Below, piece by piece: positions 22,461-32,885 of a DNA stretch of 64,000 bases. Origin of the DNA: Cladopsammia gracilis. Taxonomy: Eukaryota > Cnidaria > Anthozoa > Scleractinia > Dendrophylliidae. The notes under the pieces were generated by a model. That model was not told the DNA's origin and searched no databases. It worked only from the letters and a program-made list of their open reading frames with translations. Location: contig JAJGOT010000930.1 of the NCBI GenBank assembly GCA_022457155.1, forward strand, positions 1 to 64,000, read 5' to 3'. Both the position numbers and the translations under genes were made by a program. Position 1 is the first letter of the stretch, and each line of letters starts with the position of its first letter.

Positions 22461-22971
22461 AATAAAACTGACTAATTTTGTTTAGCAGAATAGGCATTTT
22501 ACTCTATATTTTGAGTTAGTTTACTTAAAATTTAACTTAAATATTTAATTTAACATAGTGAGTTGAAACAACTTCTTAGTTTGAGAAAATCAAGTGAAAG
22601 TCACTTTTACTCAAACATACGATTAAAAACTTACTCACTGTAGTGAGCCAGTGCTTCTCACTCAAATTAAAAATATGAGTTAATTCTTAACCCAATAAAG
22701 TGAGTTGATATAACTCTTTATTCTGAGTGAACAGGGGGTGCAACAGTTCGACATCTACTCAAACGTGAAAGCACACACATAAGAGATTGCGAGGGTCCTA
22801 AAGGGGTAAAGTGGGAACTGGAATTGGCCTGTTTTTGCCCTGGGAAATGGGATTTGAGTCACTGGGACTGGGATTTGCTCACTGGGAATGGAAAAAAAAC
22901 GTCGTAATTGGAATGGGACAGTTGTCATTAAGCATGTCCAGTCAATGCTTAACTGGTCTTAACTAGTCTAA
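22461..22971. other. Non-coding, AT-rich palindromic tract
   Basis: 22490-22735 contains many TGAGTTA / TAACTCA-like units in both orientations and is partly self-complementary, like a decayed MITE. 22740-22971 shows nothing recognisable. Confidence 0.4.
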
Positions 22972-23078
22972 CTTATTCCCTTAGTGAAACAAAAGAAACG
23001 GAAAACTGATCCTTACGGCAGAAAAACAGAAGCAGAATCAGAAGCAAATAAAATAAAATAAAATAAAAGTGGAATATA

Positions 23079-23082
23079 AATA

Positions 23083-23113
<31 letters not shown>

Positions 23114-23701
23114 GGTTTAAAATCAGCGTTTCCACAAAGGTGGCTCTTCATCTGGTATAAACTACAATAATATTGAAAATATTAAATAATACATAAAAAA
23201 CAATACAATTTAATATAAAGACAAAAAAAAATTAAATTATGTTTAACTAATTTAATATGTACAACTAAACTACCAAGGGTAGTGCTAGAAGAAGAAGGAG
23301 GCACTTCGTGAAACCTAACATGAAATACGTGAACGGTATAAGACACTTGGTGCATCATACACCAAGGTGCAAATATATCTTGAATCCAAGATGGCGGATA
23401 CTGCCTGATGAGGCTGAGTTTTATCAGCGAAATTAATTGCGGTTTTTTACGAACACATACGTATATTTTACGAACAGATATATATTTTTTAACATTGTGC
23501 GTTAGAAGAGTACAGGACGGAGTATGTCCAAAAACTACAGAAAACTAATTAATTACTGATACGATTTCTAAGATACGAGTTTACCTCTTTACAAAAATAA
23601 TTAAAGTCTTCACTATTTCTGATATAAACAGGAAGGCTATTAAAAAGTTTAGCAGCACTATCTTGAAAGCTCCCTTTTTGCAGTGGAATTTCTAATATTT
23701 T
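23079..23701 (-). mobile_element. LINE 3' fragment nested in the Penelope pLTR
   Basis: The target duplication GGAATATA is present on both sides (23071-23078 and 23702-23709). Minus-strand translation gives an ORF2 tail (KGSFQDSAAKLFNSLPVYIR then FNYFCKEVNSYL), the CR1/L2-like C-terminal pattern. The 3' end towards 23080 carries an AAAT repeat (23080-23112 on the plus strand), a simple tail common in such LINEs. Severely 5'-truncated. Confidence 0.8.
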
Positions 23702-23712
23702 GGAATATAATA

Positions 23713-23761
23713 GTGCCAAATATTTCGCTTTGCAAACCAAAGCTTCTTCAGGGGCTAGCAC
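23713..23761 (-). ncRNA. Hammerhead-type ribozyme motif in Penelope pLTR
   Basis: On the minus strand the core CTGAAGA is followed by A, a six-pair stem (GCTTTG with CAAAGC) and GAAA, then TATT. The outer strands GTGC..GCC and GGCAC can pair with a small bulge. The geometry matches the motifs at 43031 and 47174 although the stem sequences differ. Hammerhead ribozymes are known from Penelope-like pLTRs. The extra A before stem II departs from the classic core, so activity is uncertain. Confidence 0.6.
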
Positions 23762-24029
23762 TATAAATGATTACAACTGTAAAACCGTTATACAAGTGGT
23801 TTTGAAAAACCTAAAGGATAACAAAAACAATGAATATGATTGGTGAAGGGTTTGACGGGTGATAAACTAAACTGACTAGTGATGAAAAAGTTAATGAACT
23901 TCGGCGCGTCTGTTGATTCCAAGTGGTTCTAACGTCTGGAGTTTGTCTATGCGAAATGCTTCACGCACTTTTCGTACAGAGTCTCTGCTATTACGTATTA
24001 ATTCCAGTGGTATAAGTTGCATATCCTTA

Positions 24030-24195
24030 CAGGCGCGGATCCAGGATTATTTTTATGTGGGTGGCTACGGGTATTTGCTTAAGTCTATAGAACTTTTTAT
24101 TGTTGCAATTAAAAAGAAAACTGTTAAAACCGACGGTCTAAGGGGGGGGGGGGGTGTGGCTAGCCACCCAATCCATCCCCCTGTATCCGCCCCTG
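24030..24195. mobile_element. hAT-like MITE within Penelope coding sequence
   Basis: Left end CAGGCGCGGATCCAGGATT and right end ATCCGCCCCTG are imperfect inverted repeats of a CAGGGGCGGATCC type often seen in hAT-derived MITEs. It cuts the Penelope reading frame between a GHSTK and a DMQLIPLELIRNS segment. Remnants of a duplication (TCCTTA / TCTTAG) flank it. A G run lies inside. Confidence 0.65.
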
Positions 24196-24197
24196 TC

Positions 24198-24531
24198 TTA
24201 GTAGAGTGGCCTGGTAGATTAAAGTGTTCTGATATAGGAGTAGGGCAGCTGAGGTGATGTCGATTCTCTACAGAGCGGCGATCTTCACCAAGGCGTTCAT
24301 TTATATTAGTTTGCGTTTTGTTTCTCCGATGTATTGACACGGTATATTACGTTTAAAACAATTTTTACATTGGATCATATAGATCAGGTTTTTAGAATTA
24401 CATGTTATGTAATTATAAATATAATGTTCCTCTTTAGTAGTAAAAAAAGTGTATTTCTTTTGGCCTTGTTGAATAAACTGACAGGTCAAACAGCGTAGGT
24501 GGTTGTATCTGTAAGCTCCTGCTGGAGGCAC
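24198..24531 (-). pseudogene. Penelope GIY-YIG endonuclease fragment
   Basis: The minus-strand pieces encode a cysteine-bearing entry (CNSKNLIYMIQCKNC), the nuclease motif (QYIGETKRKL) and NERLGEDRRSVENR, then CPTPISEHFNLPGHS. A frame change separates the second and third pieces. The domain resumes beyond the MITE at 24030 with RKVREAFRIDKLQTLEPLGI near 23930-24020. Different subfamily from the cluster at 42-47 kb. Confidence 0.8.
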
Positions 24532-24890
24532 CGATCTGATCTCTCTCGCTGGTTGGTTTCCTTAGTTTAGTTTGTAGTAGTTTAGAACCACTTAGAATCA
24601 ACAGACAGGACGAACTTCGTTAACTTTCTCATCACTAGTCAGTTTAGTTTATCATCCGTCAAACCCTTCACCAATTATATTCATTGTTTTTGTTATTCTT
24701 TTTTTTTTTTTTAAACCACTTGTACAACGGTTTTACAGTTGTAATCATTTATAGTGCTAGCCCCTGAAATATTGGGCACTATTATATTCCACTTTTATTT
24801 TATTTGCTTCAGTGAGTGTTCTGTTTTTCTACCGTAAGGATCAGTTTGCCGTTCCTTTTGTTTCACTTCAAGTATTAATACTGATCTAGG

Positions 24891-26721
24891 TCTGGAAACC
24901 CAAATCCGGCCATTCTCAACGGTTTGTTGCAGTGATCGTGCATTCTGTTTCTTTTTAATTCCCTTAGTTTGGCAAACATCAGAAAACTGTTAAAAGTGCC
25001 TATTTTACGGCCAATTCTACGATAGGAATATGAGAATATTTTATTTTTTCACTTGTCTTGCGGTCAACGATATTTGTGTACAGCGGTGCAATCAAGCCAA
25101 AAACGTTGAGCATGCGTATTTTCATGTTAAAAACAACATGGCGGAATGTCTGCAGGAATGTGAAGTGGCAGGAGCATATCACCTGATATGCGGATGTGAA
25201 TAGAAAAGAGTTGGTATGAAAAACACTGGTATTTTTCCAGAATTCTGCGAGTGGGAATTTGGACGCTTGGAAATGGGATTGGTATTTCCCCCCCCCCCCC
25301 CCCCCCCCTCTCCCCCCCACCTTTCAGGACCCTCGATTGCCGCTTCGCGAGCGAGAGCGGGAAAAAAAGTATCTTTCAAAGAAAGGATAATATTTCAAAA
25401 TACAAGACACAGATCAGAGTTCAACGGCGGTATTACTGTTGTATGAGATATGTGTCTTATATACCATCTTTACTTCACATGTCAATAGCTGACGGAGCAT
25501 TTTAATATTTTAGCCTTGCGTAAACAGCTCTTGAAAGAGGTGTTTTTAAAGCCTGGATTTACCTGGAACGGAAATAGGAATGATTTCCGAAGAACGAGAG
25601 ATTAAAAAAAATGCATTGAAAAATACAATAATACAATAATACAATACAGTAAATCAAAGGCAATCGAAGGCAATCTTCCGCTTGGTCGCTCGGCCGAGAG
25701 GTCTTGGGTGCGAATTGATCATGCGCAAGCGAGTCATTCCCGGCGGGCAGTTTGTGTTGGCGCTTCTTTTAACGAACTCCCATGTTTAATATTATACTAC
25801 GTTTATACTGTCTTGCTGCTCGCTTTCAGCGCTCAAAACTTCACTTGCTTTGAAAAGACAACTTGTGATTTGAGCCTTTTTCTCGTTTCACGTTTTCTGA
25901 ATAAGCTGCATGCAATGTTTTTACAAAATATCAACGATCGCTATGCATTCGATTGCTTCCAACCTACATCCATCGTCAAGTCAAGTATTGGCTAGTTGTC
26001 AATAAATGCTACATCAATTCAAGCGCTTCATTTTTGCTGCCCTTGTGATCCCAAAGGTAAGTAAGCTTACGTTAAAAATGTAAACCAGTTTAAATATTAT
26101 TTTTGGCTACCTGTACTGAAGATTTTCTACGAATTTCAGGGTTCTGTCTTGGTGACTGTACGGGCTCACTTCGCAAGGGATTATTTTCACGTTGTAATTT
26201 GTTTAGTCTTTTGTTTTAGTCCGTGTGTATTGGTACACCAGAACAGAACCAATTTCAGCCTGCTCATTTGAATAAATAAGCTTATAAGAAACTAAAACTT
26301 GAATTTTAATATTTCTTTCAATCTTGCAATTCTGTTCAAGTGATGTTGATTTTTAACATGAAGTACCTGTACAGTATTATTTTCTTCTTATTAGCTGGGG
26401 CCTTTGGTCATCCATGCTTAGGAAACCATACTTTACTGTAGGCCTTAAGACCACTGTGGTTGTTTCTGTGTGTACCGGAGGACAAATGACGTAAACAAAA
26501 GGAACAAAGAACGACAATAATACAAATGCAAAACAAGACCAAAAATACAATACCTCACAAACAATAGAAGACAATGAGTACCGGTACACGCAGAAAGACC
26601 CACCACTGACTTGTTAGGTACACATGCTAAATTGTTGGAGGTAAAACCTTTGGAAAAGGCGAACATTGCTCAGTTAATCAGTACCAAAAATGGCAATAGT
26701 CAGTTCAAGGACGTACAGTAT
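24891..26721. other. Non-coding stretch inside the CACTA-type element
   Basis: A C run at 25290-25319 is the clearest feature. Open frames at 25000-25505 are produced by that run. A plus-strand frame at 25708-25995 (95 codons) has an apolar N-terminal half but no recognised motif. Nothing else is supported. Confidence 0.4.
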
Positions 26722-27720
26722 ACAAAACATGGACCCAGGTACATGGACCACCTTTAATTTTCATCAGTTTTAATATAGTATATTTTTTCTGAATTTTTCT
26801 GTCATTATTATAAAGGATGGACTGGGGACAGGGTATAAAATACAGTCTTCAGTTTAAATAAATATGACATTCAACTTCAAGCAGCCACGTCAAGATACAA
26901 GTACTGTAGAACAGAAAGGACTGGACCCAAGGTACTATAGTTATGGGATGCAGACAATCCCATGTGCTTTTCTTTTGGATTTGTTGTGCATGTGCTGTCA
27001 AGAAAATGCTGATAGGCCTGGTGGAGTATAAACAAACACATGTGCAAGCAACCATACTGATGAAAAGACAGTGTCAGATCAAGATAAAGATTGGTTTGTT
27101 TGTTATTATTTCTACAATGTAGATGCTTTTTGGATACTTGTGAAGAGCAGTGTTTAAGGTTTGAACATAGCCTCGCCTTCCCCTTCCCTCACCGAGAACT
27201 CAAACTGAAAACACTGCTCTTCGCGAGTATTCACGAAGCACCTACATGTAGAAAAAATGAAAACAATTACATGTAGTATGGTGGCTTTGGCATGTGTTTG
27301 TTCATACTCCACTAGACTTTTGTTTTAACCGAATCCAAAAGAAAATCACATGGGATTGTCTGCATGTCATAATACATGTAATAGCACACTGTACAGTGTA
27401 GCTTGGGACTTGGGCCAGTCCTTCTTGTTCTACATGCATCAAAGGAAATCTGTGGGGAGAGCACTAAAACTTCACATCATTGCTCGCCTCCTGCCCCAAC
27501 AGTACCGGCCAAGAATCGGACTGCATACATTGTATAAAATGCAATGTTGGCAAAAGGGTAAAATAGTAGGGAGTTAAATACCAATTGATGTTGAATGTCA
27601 TATTTATTAAAACTTAAGACTGTGTTTTACACCCTGTCCCCAGTCCACAGTCCATCCTTAAATTGACAAAAATTAGGGGTGGTCCATCAGATTGTCCATG
27701 GACCCGGGTCCATGTTTTGT
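26722..27720. mobile_element. 1 kb palindromic (foldback) element
   Basis: The ends ACAAAACATGGACCCAGG and CCGGGTCCATGTTTTGT are inverted repeats. The two halves (26722-27190 and 27200-27720) are imperfect reverse complements throughout, meeting near 27195. TA on each side may be the target duplication. No protein. A third partial copy of the left-arm sequence lies at 29215-29400. Confidence 0.75.
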
Positions 27721-30700
27721 AAACGTCCTCAGTTCAGTGTATTTTTTAGTATGATTATAATACATGTACAGCTGTAGTTCACAAATGTCATGTCAGATGG
27801 CTCTTTGTAAAGAGAAACGGCAACCAGAAAAGAAGGCAATTTTAATTTGTTGCTGTACATGTATGTTGATTGATCATGTAGCTGTTGCATCTTCACTTAT
27901 TTTTTTTTTTCTTTAGTCTGTGTGAGATACATGGAATGTTTGCTAATGAGGATAAAACAAAAATAGAATCAAGGATAGTTTTAAGCACAACATAGGCTGT
28001 GCTTCAAATCTACATTATTGGTGCCAGCTTATAAGTTTTGTGAAAAGCTACATGTTTGTACACTTTCTGATCACCCAAGGTCAAAAGTGATATGCTACGG
28101 GCCACTGTGTGTTGCTAGAGCACAGCCCAACAATGCAAAATTTTACCTTTGGGCAACCAGAAAATCTTTGTTTTTGCACCAAACTTATACTGTATGCTGA
28201 GCACCCCAGATTTCAAGTGCTTAGAGATTTCGGGCTCCCAACTATTTTTCTTAGAGCACAACCTTGGTTGTCTAATACTTGTACAGGTGTACATGTATGT
28301 AGTCAAAGTTTATAGTTTTTGATCTAAATGGTGACTATTTCCTTTATTTCTTAGAAAACTGAGTGACAAAACTACAGTACTAAAACACGCAGTAATGAAA
28401 AAGATGTACAGTGTACATGTACAATTGTAGAATGGTCTGAGCCAGAGGTATGTGTGTACTATCTTTCATCTTGCAGCAATGGAACTTGTTGATTAATTTT
28501 ATTTTGACTAACCCCCAGCCTGATACATGTACACTGTATTGCAAGTTACAATGCATTGCATCGCCATGGGAATTCCTCTTGATTTCTGACTTTCCCATGC
28601 ATGTAAGAGTGCATGTGGGCATCATAGACATCAATATTACTGTACATGTAACTTCGGCTTATGGACTCCACCTGTCTCTTTGATGATAGATTCTGTAGTC
28701 ATGGTCTCAATAGCACAACCCAGAGTAGACTTTAAACTATGCAGGAGTTGCGTGACTCTGTGTTGTGTTTATACATGTACAGGAGCATAATTTGCACTGT
28801 TCTTGCATGTATAATTATGATAGACACATGAACATAGAGCAGTTGGTTTCAAATGAAACTGTGATAATGAATTGGTAGGGGAGTGAAACAAAATGTTAGT
28901 GTTATCAGCCTTTTTGATAAAGTAAATTGCCACCATATATGTATAAAAGGATTAAAAAGGTAATGTTTTTTAGTGCTAGTCCTCAAAACATCAGCCTTAA
29001 TTTACTGTACATTGTGCGTATCAACAATTCAGTTGATCAAACTAATCTACACGTAAACAATCAAACAACTGACATTATTCTTCTAACAATTTTTTTTTCT
29101 AATTACAAAACAGAACAACAGGGTACACTGTAGAAGAAGATACATGTACATTGTAGTGATGATTGCAGTGACACTGTGCATGACAACACGCAAGTAAGTA
29201 TGTTGTTATGAATTAAGCCCTGAATAAAGAAATAAACAAACAAACAAACACATGCACAAGCAACCATACTGATGAATAGTGTCAGAACAAGATAAAAATT
29301 GGTTTTGTTTGTTATTATTTCTTGATGCTTTGTGGTTACTCGCGAAGTGCAGTGTTTAAGGTTCGAACGTACATGTGTAGCCTCACCTTCCCCCCCTCCC
29401 TCCCCCTTCCCTTACTCACTACATTGTACATATTACCAGCAGCAACACTGGGAAACTAACACACTTTAAGAAAAGTGAAACAGGAAAACTCATTTATAAA
29501 TTTTTGAGAGCTTGAGCATTTGCACTGACTTGCTGATATTTGAAGTCCTGGGTCAATCAGTTTTTACTTCCCAAGTTGTTTAAGTGTTAACTTTACCCTT
29601 GCAGTGCCTTGTTGCACATTAGGAGTAAATGACTACTGCCACATTACCAGACAACATGCAGAGTCTTATTTGTGATAAGGGCATTCCAACCAGAGGAGTA
29701 ACAGCGTATTTAGTGTGTGCAGAATTCCTCTTGCTTTTGTTTCAATTCATTATTTTTGTGATATGATGCTCTGTTTTCTTAACTTAATGATAACCAATAA
29801 ATTATGACTCCCTGTACATAGATTAATTCCTTGTGAAAACACTTACCCTACATGTATACTGTCAGTCAAAAATGTTATTTTTCTGGTTCATAATTTATAG
29901 ATTGAGGACAGAACCAAGGATAACAAACAACCTGATGCTGTTGAAACAGAATCTAGTATATATTAAGTTGACACATTTATAATGGGATTGATATTTGTGG
30001 TGGTTAGATACAGGAAATTCAACATCATTTTGATGAGTTTGTTGAATAAGCTGATTTATTATATTGCAAGGTTACCCGTTACTAGGCAGGGATGACAACA
30101 TTGAGTAGGAGAAAAGGCAGGTTGTGAAGCAAGAGCGGTGGCTCTTCAAGGCTGTGGTCTGAGAAAGATTGCAGGAAACCGAAAGCTCTGAACCTGTGAA
30201 AAACCAGGGTGCCCAGCATTATGAGTTTTTTGCAAAAACTTAGATTTCCTAGTTGACTCAGGGCAAAAGTTAAGTTACCAGGAAACACCAGGCACTGCTG
30301 GAGCAAAGCCTTGTTCTTGTGTATCACAAAACCTTAAGTTTTCGACCTACCGTGTGTACAGTGTAGGACATGGCTACATTTTCCAAAATTTTGAAAAGTT
30401 AGTGTGAGACTAGTTGGTTTGTTTGATTAGTTGAGTTCTCAAACTCATTGTTTAAAATAATTATATAAAAAAATACATTCTGACTTGCATTATTTTGTTT
30501 CCTTTCAGATTTCAGCATCCTATGTATCAATTACTGCATTGTTTTTCTGAAGGCCAAGAAACTTAGTGATGTAAAGTAATAAATTTCAAAAAAGGAGCTG
30601 ATCAAATTGGGCATAACTTTTCCAAAAAGGTCAAACATAATTATTCCAAAGAAGCTTTAGTCATAAAGTATAAAAGATTACATTGAAAATTTATATGTCA

Positions 30701-30749
30701 AATACATATGGAAACATTATTGAAGGGAAGTTTATAATAATTTTATATG
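27721..30749. other. Mostly non-coding; partial palindrome copy at 29215-29400
   Basis: Rich in TACATGTA-like strings but without a supported gene. 29215-29400 matches the left arm of the palindromic element (ACACATGCACAAGCAACC, GCAGTGTTTAAGGTTCGAA). Short frames at 28018-28683 and 30082-30327 show no recognisable protein. Confidence 0.45.
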
Positions 30750-30752
30750 TTA

Positions 30753-30982
30753 GGGACGGACCATTTAATTTTTGTGGGGGGGGTGGGCAATTTCTTCTGA
30801 GCATGTATATTTTTTCCAGCATCACTATTTGCAAGAATTTTTTTTACCTTAATGCTTGAATTTTTTTTCACGTGCTTTCTTGTTCACGATTTTTTTTTCT
30901 CTTAAATTTCTTCTGCAGGAATTTTTTTTTTTTGATAATTGCCCAACCCCCCTCCCCCCACAAAAATTAAATGGTCCGTCCC
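30753..30982. mobile_element. TTA-flanked MITE (Harbinger-like)
   Basis: Inverted ends GGGACGGACCATTTAATTTT and AAAATTAAATGGTCCGTCCC, with TTA at 30750-30752 and 30983-30985. A 3 bp TWA/TTA duplication is typical of PIF/Harbinger MITEs. 230 bp, non-coding. Confidence 0.85.
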
Positions 30983-31323
30983 TTAGGCCAAGGCAAACAT
31001 TAATGTTACAGTTTATTACATGTGATTATTTATTTATAATCCAACCCAGATAAGTAAATATTAAGTGAGAATTTATTTTAAAAATGCTATACAGTATTGT
31101 AGTGCTATTTTCATGAAAGTACAATTGATGAATTTAATGTCTTATTTAATTTTTTTTATAGAAGTATTTCCCATGTATCAGACCATTATGTGTGTTGTAT
31201 TATTTTTTGGTTTTATTTGACAGCATTTTAGGTTTTATTTATCAGAATTTTTATACATTTTAATTAAATTATAGAGATTTACATGACTGTAGAGAACAAA
31301 ATTATTATAGAGAATTATTAGAT

Positions 31324-31683
31324 TTACCTTCTAAAACAATCATTATTTGAAGTTGTAGATAAGATTTTTATGCAGTTTTTCTCCCTGAGATTGTCTATGA
31401 TTGGTTTCTTTGGGCATACCACTTTTAGAGGAAATATATAGCTTATATCAGGATTTAACAGATTGAAATATATCTTAATGAACACCTTCATGTAACTTTG
31501 TTGAAATTTGGTTGTGCTGTATAATGAGACTTGAGCTACATGTGTGTCACATACTGGGCACCTGTCAGACACCATTTTGAAACATAAGCATAGCAGGGAA
31601 TTATGGGTATGTAAAGCAGTGGATTGAGGGTCAAGTGCTTCCAAGTAACGAAATATGCTTTTGCACAGAGAGCCAGTGCTCAC
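31324..31683 (-). CDS. Hypothetical 119-codon frame
   Basis: An open frame from ATG with a CPVCDTHV segment, otherwise unrecognised. It has no coding neighbours and could be a chance frame or a transposon relic. Confidence 0.15.
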   Translation of the reverse strand: MSTGSLCKSIFRYLEALDPQSTALHTHNSLLCLCFKMVSDRCPVCDTHVAQVSLYSTTKFQQSYMKVFIKIYFNLLNPDISYIFPLKVVCPKKPIIDNLREKNCIKILSTTSNNDCFRR

Positions 31684-31845
31684 TTAAGTGCCCGATAATT
31701 AATTCTCAGGCACCAAGTGTGAACTGAGCCTTACTGAAGACCTTTTAATTTCACTTAATACAATGTATAACTCTGGTATTTAAAATCATACATGTTAAAA
31801 CAGTTGCATTCCGCTTCCATTAGTTTTATTTGAACTTCAGAGTTA

Positions 31846-32014
31846 GGGCCTGGTCGCACTACAGTCAAAGAAAAAATCCGCCCGTGCAAAATGACATACA
31901 ATGTAAAAACCGAAACATTCCACAAAAAGCAAAAGAAACCGGAGCGGTTTCTTTTGTTTTCCTCGATTTTTGCATAGGTGGATTTTTGTTTTTGACTGTA
32001 GTGCGACCAGGCCC
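31846..32014. mobile_element. TTA-flanked MITE (Harbinger-like), second family
   Basis: Inverted ends GGGCCTGGTCGCACTACAGT and ACTGTAGTGCGACCAGGCCC, with TTA at 31843-31845 and 32015-32017. 169 bp and without a gene; the open frames over it arise from its symmetry. Confidence 0.9.
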
Positions 32015-32229
32015 TTATTAAACAAAAGGCAGTAAAGTTGTTCAATCCTTTTGTTTAACTGTAGCAACATTTTTCTTCCTACAGCTAGATTTTATTGAGT
32101 AATGTAGACATTTTGCAAGAATTTATATTTGCAATAAAATTTTAGAAATTTACAGACATTATATGAACTTCTCTGAGACATTTGTGTGGTTTATTTGTGG
32201 ACATTTAACTAACATTTTATGCAATTTTT

Positions 32230-32799
32230 CGTTTACTTTTTACAGATATTTTAGTGAGATTTTATGCTATGCGTGTTTCATGTGTTCCTTTTATACATGC
32301 TGATTTTACAGAGAAAATGTGGACATTTTGAATAGATTTAGTGCAATAAAATACATACATTTTACGAGCATTGTATGTACTTTTCTGTGACATTTTGTGT
32401 AGTTTTTTTGTGTACATTTTACAAACATTTCATTAAGTTTTTTTTAATCACTTTTTACAGAGATAATAACGAGATTTTATATTTACTGGTTTACAGAGAT
32501 TTTTTTCTCGTGCCATTTTACAGAGAAAATAGAAAGATTTTACAGAGATTTGTTGTTTGTAACATAAAATCTCTGTAAATTTTACACAAAATTTACAAGA
32601 AAAATATCAAGATTACATACACATTTTATGCGATCTTAGCGCAGAAAATGTGCTGTAATTTACAGACTTTTTACGAAGTTACAAAATCTCTGGGAATGTG
32701 CACGTTTACAGAGTTCGTAATTTACAAAGGAAATGTAGACATTTTACAGAGATTTAACTAACTTTAGTGAAGTCTGTAAGTGGTTCAAGTTTTCCAGTG
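32230..32799 (-). repeat. Right subterminal repeats and end of CACTA-type element
   Basis: Many copies of TTTACAGAGATTTT-like units (32240, 32456, 32493, 32517, 32540, 32560, 32744) face inwards. The terminal inverted repeat ends TTTTCCAGTG at 32799 and is followed by TCA. Confidence 0.75.
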
Positions 32800-32818
32800 T
32801 CACTTCCTACTCTCTCAA

Positions 32819-32885
32819 GCACGGTCGCATATCTCCATCTCTTATTAAGCAAGCGTGAAAGGGACTGTCGCGAATAGTATGCTAT
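32819..32885 (+). repeat. 67 bp segment identical to 21015-21081, copy 2
   Basis: Lies 17 bases beyond the right-hand TCA of the CACTA-type element. The flanking sequence after it differs from copy 1. Confidence 0.75.

Larger units (their letters stand above)
22972..24890 (-). mobile_element. Penelope-like element with inverted terminal pLTRs
   Basis: A GIY-YIG coding fragment on the minus strand lies between two inverted copies of one terminal repeat. The left pLTR is 22972-23078 continued at 23702-23935 and the right pLTR is about 24590-24890. The continuity is shown by TACCGTAAGGATCAGTTT near 24831 matching AACTGATCCTTACGGCAG near 23005. Inverted pLTR copies are normal for Penelope-like elements. 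A LINE tail (23079-23701) sits inside the left pLTR and an hAT-like MITE (24030-24195) inside the coding part. The reverse transcriptase is missing. Confidence 0.75.
21259..32799. mobile_element. Putative CACTA/EnSpm-type DNA transposon, 11.5 kb
   Basis: The left end reads CACTGGAAAATTTGGACC and the right end, in reverse complement, CACTGGAAAACTTGAACC. The two match at about 29 of 32 terminal positions. Both ends are bordered by TCA (21256-21258 and 32800-32802), a 3 bp duplication as expected for CACTA elements. Subterminal copies of an AAATCTCTGTAAAT motif point inwards from each end, another hallmark of that superfamily. No transposase frame survives, so it is non-autonomous or decayed. 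Much of its length is later insertions: LINE (21690), Penelope (22972), palindrome (26722) and MITEs (30753, 31846). Two solo ends meeting by chance is the alternative. Confidence 0.65.

Noticed and set aside
25179..25505. Glycine- and proline-rich frames on both strands
   Set aside because: Created by the C run at 25290-25319.
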